Positions 55,263 to 64,000 of a stretch of 64,000 bases of DNA are shown piece by piece. The stretch covers positions 2,046,001 through 2,110,000 of the forward strand of contig NZ_CP037858.1 in assembly GCF_006974125.1 (NCBI RefSeq). The letters run 5' to 3'. Every line of letters starts with the position of its first letter. The first letter of the stretch is position 1. A program made the translations under genes and the position numbers. Under the pieces are notes generated by a model, which had not been told where the DNA came from, did no database searches, and was given only the letters and a program-made list of their open reading frames with translations. The DNA is from Stenotrophomonas maltophilia (GTDB lineage: Bacteria > Pseudomonadota > Gammaproteobacteria > Xanthomonadales > Xanthomonadaceae).

Positions 55263-57355
55263 ACACCCACCCTCCCGAGAATATCTCTAATCTCCCCTAG
55301 GTGATCGATCGATATTTCGACAAAGCTTGGTTTGCTTGGCTCAAAGATCAAGCCACGTTGCTTCAGACTGCGAATGCCTTCATATAGCTCTTCTGGAGAA
55401 AAATCATTGCTTCTACTACAAATCCCCTTGATCGGCCTTCTCCGATGGAAATTTAGCGATCCAACGGGCCAGAATTTCTCTAGGATGAATTTATCCAACT
55501 CTGAAGACCGCTCATCTGTTGCCCGGTCAGCCGGCAACATAGGCCTCCCAAGCGCAGCAATAAACTCGGGCTCAGCAAAGCAACCTAAGATATGAACTTG
55601 TCCCGATGCAACTCCTCGAACACCGCACTCATAGAATTTGCAGTTCAAGAATGTCACAGCGGATAGATGTGATAAATCAAAACTGCATCTTTTAAATGTA
55701 CAGTCATTGAACTGGAACTGAGAAACGAAGCTTTGACCAATCGTCACACCTTCCAAAGAGAGCGAATCCGCTTCCCCTCCTGAAAGAGGATAGTCAATAC
55801 CACCGTCCAGCCTGCAGGAAAAATCGATCCTACTGGTCCAATCCAAGAACTCCATCACACCAGAAAGCGAGCCTTTAAGGGCGGCCCTCCGTGCTGGGCT
55901 TCTTGACGCGTGAGAAAGTACGGCAGGCTCCAGGAATCGCAGATCATCATTCATCCAAGCCGGGTCAGCTATTATATTTTCAGCAACAAAGTTACCAAAG
56001 ACAAACTCATTTATAAATCCAATCTTGGAATCATCACTAGCACTCCTATCAAGAAGCGCATGACTAGCAAGCTTATTTGCAACCTCGTCTCGAGACGGCT
56101 TTTCGGAAGAAGAATAACCCGAGCGAACCTCATCGAGAATTCTTATGTATGATGACTTAATAAACTCAACAATATACTCCCTATCCTCCGAGGTATATCC
56201 AAGTTCAATCATGTCGCGCGCTATACCCGTCAACACGTTGTACTGACCTTGAATGTCGAGACGGAGATCCTGGCGCGAACGCTCGCGATCAAGCATATGC
56301 GAAAAATAAGATGCAACTAACTCATCTTTGCTTTCAATCGCTGCAGTGAACTTCTGATCCTCGATGCAGCGCAGATAGGAAAGAAGGACCGGATTGGCAA
56401 TTCCCTCAAGGCTGATCCCAGATGTTTCAATTTCGCTCCGGCGCTCTTGGGGAAGCCAGTCAGTAATCCTTGGCTCATTCAAGCTGAATCTAAATACATC
56501 GAAACTATCCGCATTCGCATCCATCCATCTATGGAAATCATCACCCTCAAAAAGAACAGTTCTTCGAGTAGTTAGGATGATCTTCGCTTTAGATTTCAGG
56601 AGCTCGCCAATAGTTTCCAGCATAGGCTCCGCACGCTCAAACTCTTGACCGCTATCACTCTTCCTGAGCAGCTCATCAAAGCCATCCAACACGACCACAA
56701 CTCGCCCTTTCGAGATTTCACTCTCAACTAAGCGGGACTTCAACTGCGGGAAAGTCCGATCAATTTCATCTAGAAGGACGTATCTAAATATCTTTGCAGA
56801 TCTATTCCTAGACAACTCCGAGAAAAGTGGAAGCCTGTTTGACTTCTCTAGGATTTCGTTGACCACCTCATAGGCGGTACAAGTTTTCCCAAACCCTGCT
56901 GCAGCCTCAATAAGAAAAAGAGCCGGCCTATCACTCTCCAGCCTATTTATTATTTCGGTAGCAACCGGCACCTCACCCTCTTTTCCGTTGACAAAATAGG
57001 GGGCATTAATGTACTTATACCTCGCCAAACTTGAATATGGGGAGGTTATCGACTTGGTGAACTTATGATAATCTGACCTAAGACGCTCTCGACTAGAATC
57101 AACCGAAAAAAACCCTTTAAAGAGAGCTGTCTCAACATCGTGCGCAGACCTAATCTTGCGAACAGTGCAGGCATAACCAGATAGAGTATATTGATCAAAA
57201 GCCTCAGTGATCTTACTACTATCCTCCATTGAAACGATTTCCGCATTGTTAAAATAGCCATTATTCAGGGTAAACACCCAAAGGCCATCTGCAGCATATT
57301 TCGTTTCGCACTTAAAGCCGTACTCCTTGTATGCCTTGATCACTTCCTGAATCAC
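55259..57355 (-). CDS. NACHT-type STAND NTPase with pentapeptide-like C-terminal region
   Basis: A 698-residue protein. Walker A AAAGFGKT (151-158), Walker B VVVVLDGFDELL (219-230) and a sensor-like IILTTRR (259-265) define a NACHT NTPase; FINEFVFGNFVAE (447-459) matches the winged-helix region of such proteins. Residues 540-580 show the spacing of pentapeptide-like repeats, and 1-130 form an N-terminal region of no recognised family. The C-terminus (650-698) may be a small winged helix. STAND NTPases of this type are used in bacterial immunity against phages. GGGGGA lies 6 bases before the ATG. TATACT and TATAAG boxes occur 60-90 bases upstream. Confidence 0.85.
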   Translation of the reverse strand: MIQEVIKAYKEYGFKCETKYAADGLWVFTLNNGYFNNAEIVSMEDSSKITEAFDQYTLSGYACTVRKIRSAHDVETALFKGFFSVDSSRERLRSDYHKFTKSITSPYSSLARYKYINAPYFVNGKEGEVPVATEIINRLESDRPALFLIEAAAGFGKTCTAYEVVNEILEKSNRLPLFSELSRNRSAKIFRYVLLDEIDRTFPQLKSRLVESEISKGRVVVVLDGFDELLRKSDSGQEFERAEPMLETIGELLKSKAKIILTTRRTVLFEGDDFHRWMDANADSFDVFRFSLNEPRITDWLPQERRSEIETSGISLEGIANPVLLSYLRCIEDQKFTAAIESKDELVASYFSHMLDRERSRQDLRLDIQGQYNVLTGIARDMIELGYTSEDREYIVEFIKSSYIRILDEVRSGYSSSEKPSRDEVANKLASHALLDRSASDDSKIGFINEFVFGNFVAENIIADPAWMNDDLRFLEPAVLSHASRSPARRAALKGSLSGVMEFLDWTSRIDFSCRLDGGIDYPLSGGEADSLSLEGVTIGQSFVSQFQFNDCTFKRCSFDLSHLSAVTFLNCKFYECGVRGVASGQVHILGCFAEPEFIAALGRPMLPADRATDERSSELDKFILEKFWPVGSLNFHRRRPIKGICSRSNDFSPEELYEGIRSLKQRGLIFEPSKPSFVEISIDHLGEIRDILGRVGV

Positions 57356-57535
57356 AGTTCCCCCTCACACGGCTGCTTCACGAACGTTAACCTGATCTTA
57401 GCATCCGTTGATGCAGAAGCAGTGCTTATAGAGGCAAATCAAGAGGGAGTATATTTTCCCGTCTCCGCCAAGCGCAGAGGCGCGCACTCCGCATGCAGAC
57501 GGCGCGATCTACCGCGTCAATTCCGAACCAACGGA

Positions 57536-57566
57536 GCTAGTTCTGTTGCTAAGCACCAGAACTAGC
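57536..57566 (-). terminator. Weak hairpin at the 3' end of hmgA
   Basis: gctagttctg (57536-57545) pairs perfectly with cagaactagc (57557-57566), which overlaps the hmgA stop codon. No T-run follows. Confidence 0.35.
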
Positions 57567-58860
57567 GGAAATTGTTGCGCAGGCCGTTCCAGCACTGCTG
57601 GTAATCACCCTGGCGGTGGCCGGCAGCCAACGCCTGCGCGCTCGGGCGGATCACCGCGCGGGTTTCAAACATGAAGGCCATCGTGTCCTTGATCACGTCC
57701 GGCCTGGACAGATCGGCATGGGACGCCTTGTCGAAGGTGGGCGCATCCGGGCCGTGGCCGCTCATGCAGTTGTGCAGCGACGCGCCACCCGGCACGAAGC
57801 CTTCGGCCTTGGCGTCGTAGGCGCCATGCACCAGGCCCATGAACTCGCTGGCGATGTTGCGATGGAACCACGGCGGGCGGAACGTGTTCTGCGCCACCAG
57901 CCAGCGCGGCGGGAAAATCGCGAAGTCCATGTTGCTGGTCCCCGGCGTGTCACTGGGCGAATGCAGCACCAGGAAGATCGACGGATCCGGGTGGTCGTAG
58001 CTGATCGAACCGATGGTGTTGAAGCGACGCAGGTCGTAGCGGTACGGCGCGTAGTTGCCGTGCCAGGCCACCACGTCCAGCGGCGAATGGTCGATCGGTG
58101 CACGCCACAGGCGGCCCTCGAACTTGGCGATCAGCTCGAAATCGCCATCCACATCCTCGAACGCTGCGTGCGGGGTTTCGAAGTCGCGCGGATTGGCCAG
58201 GCCGTTGGAACCGATCGGGCCGAGGTCGGGCAGCTTCAGCAGCGCACCGTAGTTCTCGCAGATGTAGCCACGGCTCGGGCCATCGGGCAGTTCAACGCGG
58301 AAGCGCACGCCGCGCGGGATCACCGCGATCTGCTGCGGCTCGATCTCGATCACGCCCAGCTCGGTCAGCAGGCGCAGCGCGCCCAGCTGCGGCACGATCA
58401 GCAGCTCGCCGTCGGCGTCGTAGAAGTAGCGGCCGACCATGTCGCGGTTGGCAGCGTATAGGTGGATGCCCACGCCGGCATGCGCATCGGGCGAGCCGTT
58501 GCCACCCATCGTGTACAGGCCTTCGACAAAATCGGTCGGCAGCTCCGGCAGCGGCAGCGGGCTCCAGCGCAGCTGGTTTGGCGAGGCCGGCTGCGCGCCG
58601 AAATCACACTGCAGCTGCGACTGCGCGAACGGGGTGAACTCGCCATGGGTCACCGCCGGGCGGATCCGGTACAGCCAGCTGCGGCGGTTGCTGCCACGCG
58701 GCGCGGTGAAGGCGGTGCCGGTCAGCTGTTCGGCGTACAGGCCGTGGGCCACCTTCTGCGGCGAGTTCTGCCCGACCGGCAGCGCGCCGGCGACGGCCTC
58801 GGTGGCGAACTCGTTGCCGAAGCCGGACTGGTAGCCGCGGGCGGTGATGGCGGTGGACAT
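57562..58860 (-). CDS. hmgA: Homogentisate 1,2-dioxygenase
   Basis: Opens the ring of homogentisate in tyrosine and phenylalanine catabolism. 432 residues; the [14 protein letters not shown] start, [13 protein letters not shown] segment, and [20 protein letters not shown] and [15 protein letters not shown] motifs with the His/Glu iron ligands are intact. ATG at 58860; a longer frame upstream reads antisense to hppD. Downstream of hppD on the minus strand, separated by a hairpin and a SMAG copy. Confidence 0.96.
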   Translation of the reverse strand: MSTAITARGYQSGFGNEFATEAVAGALPVGQNSPQKVAHGLYAEQLTGTAFTAPRGSNRRSWLYRIRPAVTHGEFTPFAQSQLQCDFGAQPASPNQLRWSPLPLPELPTDFVEGLYTMGGNGSPDAHAGVGIHLYAANRDMVGRYFYDADGELLIVPQLGALRLLTELGVIEIEPQQIAVIPRGVRFRVELPDGPSRGYICENYGALLKLPDLGPIGSNGLANPRDFETPHAAFEDVDGDFELIAKFEGRLWRAPIDHSPLDVVAWHGNYAPYRYDLRRFNTIGSISYDHPDPSIFLVLHSPSDTPGTSNMDFAIFPPRWLVAQNTFRPPWFHRNIASEFMGLVHGAYDAKAEGFVPGGASLHNCMSGHGPDAPTFDKASHADLSRPDVIKDTMAFMFETRAVIRPSAQALAAGHRQGDYQQCWNGLRNNFR

Positions 58861-58876
58861 GGGAACTCCAGAGATT

Positions 58877-58939
58877 GCCGGCCAGCGGCCGGCACGACCA
58901 TTCGGACAGGCAATGTCGGCGGGAAGCCGACATTGCCTG
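58877..58939. repeat. SMAG palindrome and a 14-bp hairpin between hppD and hmgA
   Basis: A minus-orientation SMAG copy headed by GTCG (58877-58898) is followed by a perfect 14-bp inverted repeat (58907-58920 with 58926-58939, loop gggaa) that ends 6 bases before the hppD stop. No T-run. Confidence 0.82.
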
Positions 58940-58945
58940 CAGACC

Positions 58946-60058
58946 TTACAGCACGCCGCGGCGGATCTGGTCGCGCTCGATGCTCTCGAACAGTGCGGTG
59001 AAGTTGCCTTCGCCGAAGCCTTCGTTGCCCTTGCGCTGGATGATCTCGAAGAAGATCGGGCCAATGCAGTTCTGGGTGAAGATCTGCAGCAGCTTGCGCT
59101 GGTGGGTTTCCGGATCGGCATCGATCAGGATCTTGTTCTTCGCCAGGCGCGCCACGTCTTCACCGTGGTTCGGCACGCGCTGGTCGATCACGTCGAAGTA
59201 GGTCTCCGGCGTGTCGAGGAAGTCCACGCCCTGCGCGCGCATCGCTTCGACGGTCTCGTAGATGTTCTCGGTGAAACAGGCGATGTGCTGGATGCCCTCG
59301 CCCTTGTACGCGTCCAGGTACTCGTTGATCTGGCTCTTCGGGTCGGACGATTCGTTCAGCGGGATGCGCACAATGCCGTCCGGCGCGGTCATCGCCTTGG
59401 ACACCAGACCGGTCTTCAGGCCCTTGATGTCGAAGTAGCGGATCTCGCGGAAGTTGAACAGGCGCTCGTAGTAGTCCGACCACTGCTGCATGTTGCCGAA
59501 GTACAGGTTGTGGGTCAGGTGGTCGATGAAGGTCAGGCCGAAGCCGAACGGATGCAGGTCGGCACCGGCGATCGGCTCGTAGTCGCCGTCGAAGATGCTG
59601 CCGGCGCTGCCGTAGCGGTCGACCAGGTACAGCATGCAGTCGCCGATGCCCTTGATGACCGGCGCGCTGACCGCCTTGCTGTCCGGCTTGAAGGCGATGG
59701 CTTCGGCGCCGTTGCCCAGCGCGGTCTGGTAGACCTCCTGGCCCGGCTTCTTGAAGCGGATGGCGAAGCCACAGGCGCACGGACCGTGCTTTTCGGCGAA
59801 GTCGGCGGCGAACGAATCGGGGTCTTCATTGACCAGGAAGTTGACGTCGCCCTGGCGATAGACGGTAATCGGACGCTGCTTGTGCTTGAGCACCGCGCTG
59901 AAGCCCATCTTCCGGAAGTACTCGTGCAGCTCCTGGCCACGGCCGGCCGGGGCGGCGAATTCGACGAACTCGAAGCCGTCGATGCCCATCGGGTTCTCGA
60001 AGGTGGTGACCTGCATGCCGGGGTTGGGGTGCGAGGCGGTCGGGACTGCGGTATTCAT
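58946..60058 (-). CDS. hppD: 4-hydroxyphenylpyruvate dioxygenase
   Basis: Converts 4-hydroxyphenylpyruvate to homogentisate with Fe(II) and O2. 370 residues, with the FVEFAAP start, the iron ligands in the C-terminal half ([16 protein letters not shown] and [17 protein letters not shown]) and the conserved [14 protein letters not shown] at 60058. It is divergent from the MarR gene and upstream of hmgA. Confidence 0.96.
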   Translation of the reverse strand: MNTAVPTASHPNPGMQVTTFENPMGIDGFEFVEFAAPAGRGQELHEYFRKMGFSAVLKHKQRPITVYRQGDVNFLVNEDPDSFAADFAEKHGPCACGFAIRFKKPGQEVYQTALGNGAEAIAFKPDSKAVSAPVIKGIGDCMLYLVDRYGSAGSIFDGDYEPIAGADLHPFGFGLTFIDHLTHNLYFGNMQQWSDYYERLFNFREIRYFDIKGLKTGLVSKAMTAPDGIVRIPLNESSDPKSQINEYLDAYKGEGIQHIACFTENIYETVEAMRAQGVDFLDTPETYFDVIDQRVPNHGEDVARLAKNKILIDADPETHQRKLLQIFTQNCIGPIFFEIIQRKGNEGFGEGNFTALFESIERDQIRRGVL

Positions 60059-60145
60059 GGCGTGGCTCCGAATCGGTACCGCATCGGTACAAACCAGGTG
60101 CGGGCAGGTAGGGACCCGGCGAGAATGCAGGGTCTGGACCTACCC

Positions 60146-60174
60146 CTTATAGTTACACTTGAAACCACCAGCAA
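60146..60174 (-). promoter_or_regulatory. hppD promoter with an embedded dyad
   Basis: On the minus strand, TTGCTG (60169-60174) and TATAAG (60146-60151) are separated by exactly 17 bases. GTTACACTTGAAAC (60152-60165), a near-perfect inverted repeat, fills the spacer. The MarR start is 14 bases away on the other strand, so this is a plausible MarR operator. Confidence 0.6.
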
Positions 60175-60187
60175 GGTGCACCGCAAC

Positions 60188-60682
60188 ATGAGCCCCGCCG
60201 ATCCTGCCTCGACCCGCCTGCGTGCCTCGCACGTCCTGCTCGACCTGGAACAGTTCCTGCCGTACCGGCTGAGCGTGCTGTCCAACCGGGTCAGCGGCAA
60301 CATCGCCAAGCTATACGGCGATCGTTACGGTCTGGCGATTCCCGAATGGCGGGTCATCACCATCCTGGCGCTGTACCCGGGCTCCTCGGCCAGCGAGGTC
60401 TCCGACCGCACGGCGATGGACAAGGTGGCGGTCAGCCGCGCCGTGGCCCGCCTGCTGGAGCGCGGCTTCATCAAGCGCGAGACCCACGGCGATGACCGCC
60501 GCCGCTCGGTACTGGCGCTGTCGGCAGCTGGCTTCGAGGTGTACGAGACCATCGCACCGATGGTGATCGAGATCACCCGCAAGCTGATGTCGGTGCTGAG
60601 CGAGGAGGAGGAGCAGGTGCTTGAAAAGCTGATCCTGCGCCTGGCCGGCGACGGCCTGGAGCGGATGGGCGAAGGGGTCTGA
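60188..60682 (+). CDS. MarR-family regulator, divergent from hppD
   Basis: A 164-residue dimeric winged-helix regulator: RVITILALYPGSSASEVSDRTAMDKVAVSRAVARLLERGFIKRETHGDDRRRSVLALSAAG covers the recognition helix and wing. ATG at 60188 (MSPADPAST). It is divergent from hppD, with a palindrome in the shared promoter region, so it probably regulates homogentisate catabolism in response to an aromatic ligand (inferred). Confidence 0.9.
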   Translation: MSPADPASTRLRASHVLLDLEQFLPYRLSVLSNRVSGNIAKLYGDRYGLAIPEWRVITILALYPGSSASEVSDRTAMDKVAVSRAVARLLERGFIKRETHGDDRRRSVLALSAAGFEVYETIAPMVIEITRKLMSVLSEEEEQVLEKLILRLAGDGLERMGEGV

Positions 60683-60685
60683 AAG

Positions 60686-60763
60686 AAAAAGGGGACGGAG
60701 GGGATTAAGTCGTTTCAGGCACACCTGTGCTGATTGCGGCTTAATCCCCTCCGTCCCCTTTTT
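60686..60763. repeat. 24-bp perfect inverted repeat between MarR and the next gene
   Basis: Arms 60686-60709 and 60740-60763 are perfect reverse complements (aaaaagggg ... gggattaag type). The 30-nt loop holds an inner gcaca-cc-tgtgc hairpin. It is unlike SMAG copies in sequence and size and lies between convergent stops, where it could work as a bidirectional terminator (A5 and T5 at the ends). Confidence 0.85.
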
Positions 60764-61902
60764 CAGCTCAGATGCTTGCGCCGTGCATGGATCCACGGCA
60801 CGGCCAGTGCGGCAATGGCACCGCCGGCGAAGCCGAGCGAGGCGGCGACGGTGGCTGCTTCGACCGCCCCCGGCAACGCCAGCGCCGCAGCTACCAACAG
60901 CAGCGACGGCAGGCCGACGAAGGTGCCCAGGAAGAAATGCCAACGCGGCGACCAGGTGTTGAGCTGCAGCAGGCTGACCGGTTGCCAGGCTTCCGAGGCG
61001 GCGTCCTCGGCAATCTTCGCCACGGCCTTGGCCAGGTCCACTTCCGGCAGCGCGCGTCCCAGGCGGGCGGTGGCCAGCAGTTCGGCCACGGCCTCCACCG
61101 GCGGGAAGCTGGACGGCCACGCCACCGGTGCCGGCACGCCGTAGGCGGTCAGCAGCGGAACACTCAGCCAGGGCGCCACCAGCGGGCGCATGCGGCGGCG
61201 GCCATGCACGCACCAGATCTGCGGCTGGCCATGCGCAGTGACGCTGTACAGCGCCAGTTCGTTGGCCGGCGGATAGCCGAGCATGGTCACCCGCGCCGCC
61301 AGGCTGTCCTGGCCCATCGCGCGCAGGAAGCCGGGTCGGCTGCGCCCTTCCTGCATCCACGCCAGGCCCAGTGCACCCACCAGATACGCCTCGGCCACGT
61401 CCTTGCTGCCGGCGGTGGCGCGTTCGTCGCTGGCCAGGTACCAGGCCAGCGATTTCGGTTCGGCGACATCGTCCAGGCCCCAGCGGCTGTCGTCCCCCAG
61501 CACATGGCGCACCGGCAGGCGCGCGGGCGCGGTCTCACCACGCTCGCCTGGCTGCAGGAACGGCAGCACGCCCTGGATGAAGGTGGACAGTTCGATCGCG
61601 CGCACGCCATGGCCCTGCCATTCCGGCGGCAACAGTCCGGCCAGCTGGCCGTCGGCGGCCAATGCATCGAGCCGTGATTTCTGCTCGACCAGTTTCTGCA
61701 CCGCACCCTTCAGCACCACGTTGTCGGGCAACGCGATCTGCGGCAGGCGGTGGCGCGGCGGTGCCAGTTCAACAGCGTCCTCGCCGATGCCCGCGTCATC
61801 CAGCAGCGCCTCCCGCGGTGGCAGCGTCACGCCCTCGCCTGCCCCGCCCTCGGCCAGGTCGCTGGCAGGTTCGGGTAATCGTTCGGCGTGGTCGCTGTGC
61901 AT
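60763..61902 (-). CDS. Hypothetical protein with C-terminal membrane segments
   Basis: A 379-residue protein without a recognised family. Residues 1-60 are Glu/Pro/Ala-rich; 60-300 form a soluble domain (for example FIQGVLPFLQPGERG and WYLASDERATAGSKDVAEAYLVGALGLAWMQEG); the last 60 residues hold two hydrophobic helices (about 318-336 and 344-366) and a basic end. ATG at 61902. It stands alone on the minus strand. Confidence 0.72.
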   Translation of the reverse strand: MHSDHAERLPEPASDLAEGGAGEGVTLPPREALLDDAGIGEDAVELAPPRHRLPQIALPDNVVLKGAVQKLVEQKSRLDALAADGQLAGLLPPEWQGHGVRAIELSTFIQGVLPFLQPGERGETAPARLPVRHVLGDDSRWGLDDVAEPKSLAWYLASDERATAGSKDVAEAYLVGALGLAWMQEGRSRPGFLRAMGQDSLAARVTMLGYPPANELALYSVTAHGQPQIWCVHGRRRMRPLVAPWLSVPLLTAYGVPAPVAWPSSFPPVEAVAELLATARLGRALPEVDLAKAVAKIAEDAASEAWQPVSLLQLNTWSPRWHFFLGTFVGLPSLLLVAAALALPGAVEAATVAASLGFAGGAIAALAVPWIHARRKHLS

Positions 61903-62012
61903 GGGCGTTCCGGTAGGTTGCGTCGACGGGGCGTCGACTGAGGTCCTTGCCGGTAACGGCGAGCGCGGTGCGATATTGAGATGCCGATTCCGGGAATGTG
62001 ACCGCAACCACA

Positions 62013-62103
62013 GTAGATCCACGCCATGCGTGGATGCGACCCGACATCAGTGCCGACCAACGGTCGGCATCCACCAACCCTGCCGGCCAGCGGCCGGCAC
62101 TAC
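62013..62103. repeat. Three palindromes, one supplying a stop codon
   Basis: A SMAG copy (62013-62035, +), a tgccgacc-aac-ggtcggca palindrome (62050-62069) and a second SMAG copy (62082-62103, -). The TAG of the last copy's GTAG head is the stop codon of the adjacent minus-strand lipoprotein gene. Confidence 0.87.
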
Positions 62104-62699
62104 CGGTCAGGTGCCCATTGTTTCAGGAAGGCGCTCACCCGCGCAGGCTGGAACGCTTCGCCACGGCGCAGCTCACCGGTGGCCTGCGAGACCAGCAGGC
62201 TTCCATCAGCATCCAGCACCAGCAGCCGCGGATAGTCCCGCTCCATCACCGGGAACTGAGCGAAGAAGGCGGTGTTGGGCTGCTCGTCGCTGGCGTTGAC
62301 CTTCACCCACACGTAGTGGGCATCGCGGAAGCGGCGCAGGTCGCCGTTGCCTTCCACGATCTCGTCCAGCGCATGGCATCGGTCGCAGGCGGCATTGCCG
62401 ACCTCCAGCAGGATGCGCTTCTTGCCGCGCTGGGCTTCCACCTTGGCGGTGGCCAGATCATCGGCGGGGTCGCGGGCCGGGTCGAACTGTGCGCCGAGCC
62501 CGGCGATGGCGGCGATGTCCGCCGCCACCGGGGTGTTGCCCGAGGCCACCGGTTCGCTGGGGTCAGCGACCGGTGGCTCGGTGGGTCGGGTATCCAGAGG
62601 CTGCGTGGGCTCGGCGGCGGCAGGCGGTTGCGGTTGGGAACAGGCGCCGATCAGCGCCGCACAGACCACCACCATTGCACCACCGAGCTTGCTGCGCAT
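62100..62699 (-). CDS. Thioredoxin-fold lipoprotein
   Basis: A 199-residue predicted lipoprotein: signal sequence ending at the lipobox ALIGAC (Cys20), a Pro-rich linker (20-55), and a thioredoxin-like domain (about 75-195) with the CxxC motif ACDRCHAL. It may reduce or sense disulfides in the envelope (inferred). ATG at 62699. The stop codon is the TAG of an SMAG element. Confidence 0.85.
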   Translation of the reverse strand: MRSKLGGAMVVVCAALIGACSQPQPPAAAEPTQPLDTRPTEPPVADPSEPVASGNTPVAADIAAIAGLGAQFDPARDPADDLATAKVEAQRGKKRILLEVGNAACDRCHALDEIVEGNGDLRRFRDAHYVWVKVNASDEQPNTAFFAQFPVMERDYPRLLVLDADGSLLVSQATGELRRGEAFQPARVSAFLKQWAPDR

Positions 62700-62718
62700 G
62701 CCTTCTACCCTCTCATCA

Positions 62719-64000
<1,282 letters not shown>

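Larger units (their letters stand above)
54365..57500. mobile_element. AT-rich acquired two-gene island (candidate defence module)
   Basis: Between the small Pro/Ala-rich gene and hmgA, about 3.1 kb differs from the rest of the window: many AAA/TTT runs, AT-ending codons, and no SMAG palindromes. It contains only a NACHT NTPase gene and a RelA/SpoT-fold gene, overlapping by four bases. No integrase, transposase or attachment repeats are visible. The boundary on the left is 4 bases from a core stop codon. Confidence 0.7.

Noticed and set aside
54365..57500. A prophage or transposon origin for the AT-rich island
   Set aside because: No integrase, transposase, terminal inverted repeats or target duplications can be seen; only two genes are present.

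Overview
The window is high-GC gammaproteobacterial chromosome and almost certainly Stenotrophomonas, S. maltophilia or a close relative. The evidence is the Xanthomonadaceae-type gene content (Clp, HmgA/HppD, a MdtABC-like pump resembling SmeIJK) and about thirty short palindromes of the GTAG-headed SMAG REP family, known from S. maltophilia. The two ends cut genes: a monomeric isocitrate dehydrogenase at the left and a POT peptide transporter at the right.

Layout. 1-4.6 kb: icd (partial), a small lipoprotein, a LysM protein, queF, a secreted M20 amidohydrolase. 4.8-12.5 kb: a one-adaptor/two-pump RND efflux operon. 12.6-19.1 kb: a FUSC-type membrane protein, an SDR, a fused lysophospholipid flippase/acyltransferase, two tandem CD225-domain proteins and a DUF2752 protein. 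19.7-24.2 kb: ampE, nudC, erpA, a bactofilin, a coiled-coil membrane protein, DUF4126. 24.2-28.4 kb: a REC-GGDEF-EAL regulator with degenerate output domains beside a hybrid histidine kinase. 28.4-36 kb: bfr/bfd, rppH, tRNA-Met and tRNA-Gln, rpsI/rplM, coq7, sugE, speD, clp, a TauE-like exporter, a HAD phosphatase. 36-41 kb: trpE-(SIMPL)-trpG-trpD-trpC on the minus strand, ending in the HAD gene. 41-46 kb: a lipid kinase, GNAT, rpe, a J-domain protein, purC, a DUF962 protein. 46-52 kb: the Mrp cation/proton antiporter operon (fused AB, C, D, E, F, G). 52-54.4 kb: a Na/Ca exchanger, a lipoprotein and a small hypothetical gene. 54.4-57.5 kb: an AT-rich acquired island with a NACHT NTPase and a RelA/SpoT-fold protein. 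57.5-60.7 kb: hmgA, hppD and a divergent MarR regulator (tyrosine/homogentisate catabolism). 60.7-64 kb: a hypothetical membrane protein, a thioredoxin-like lipoprotein and the POT transporter.

The strongest unusual signals are: (i) the compact NACHT + RelA/SpoT-fold pair, a candidate anti-phage or abortive-infection module whose nucleotidyltransferase appears to lack the usual guanine-stacking G-loop; (ii) a short leader frame upstream of trpE with the codon run Trp-Trp-Arg-Trp-Trp, placed just downstream of a segment complementary to the trpE Shine-Dalgarno sequence, which suggests control of trpE translation by ribosome stalling; (iii) two composite intergenic elements (2777-3277 and 19083-19717) built from long inverted repeats whose arm sequences differ while a 52-nt loop is almost identical; (iv) a four-way-junction RNA fold upstream of the Mrp operon; (v) an orphan terminator suggesting a small RNA near 42.2 kb; and (vi) SMAG palindromes that supply stop codons or lie inside a coding sequence.
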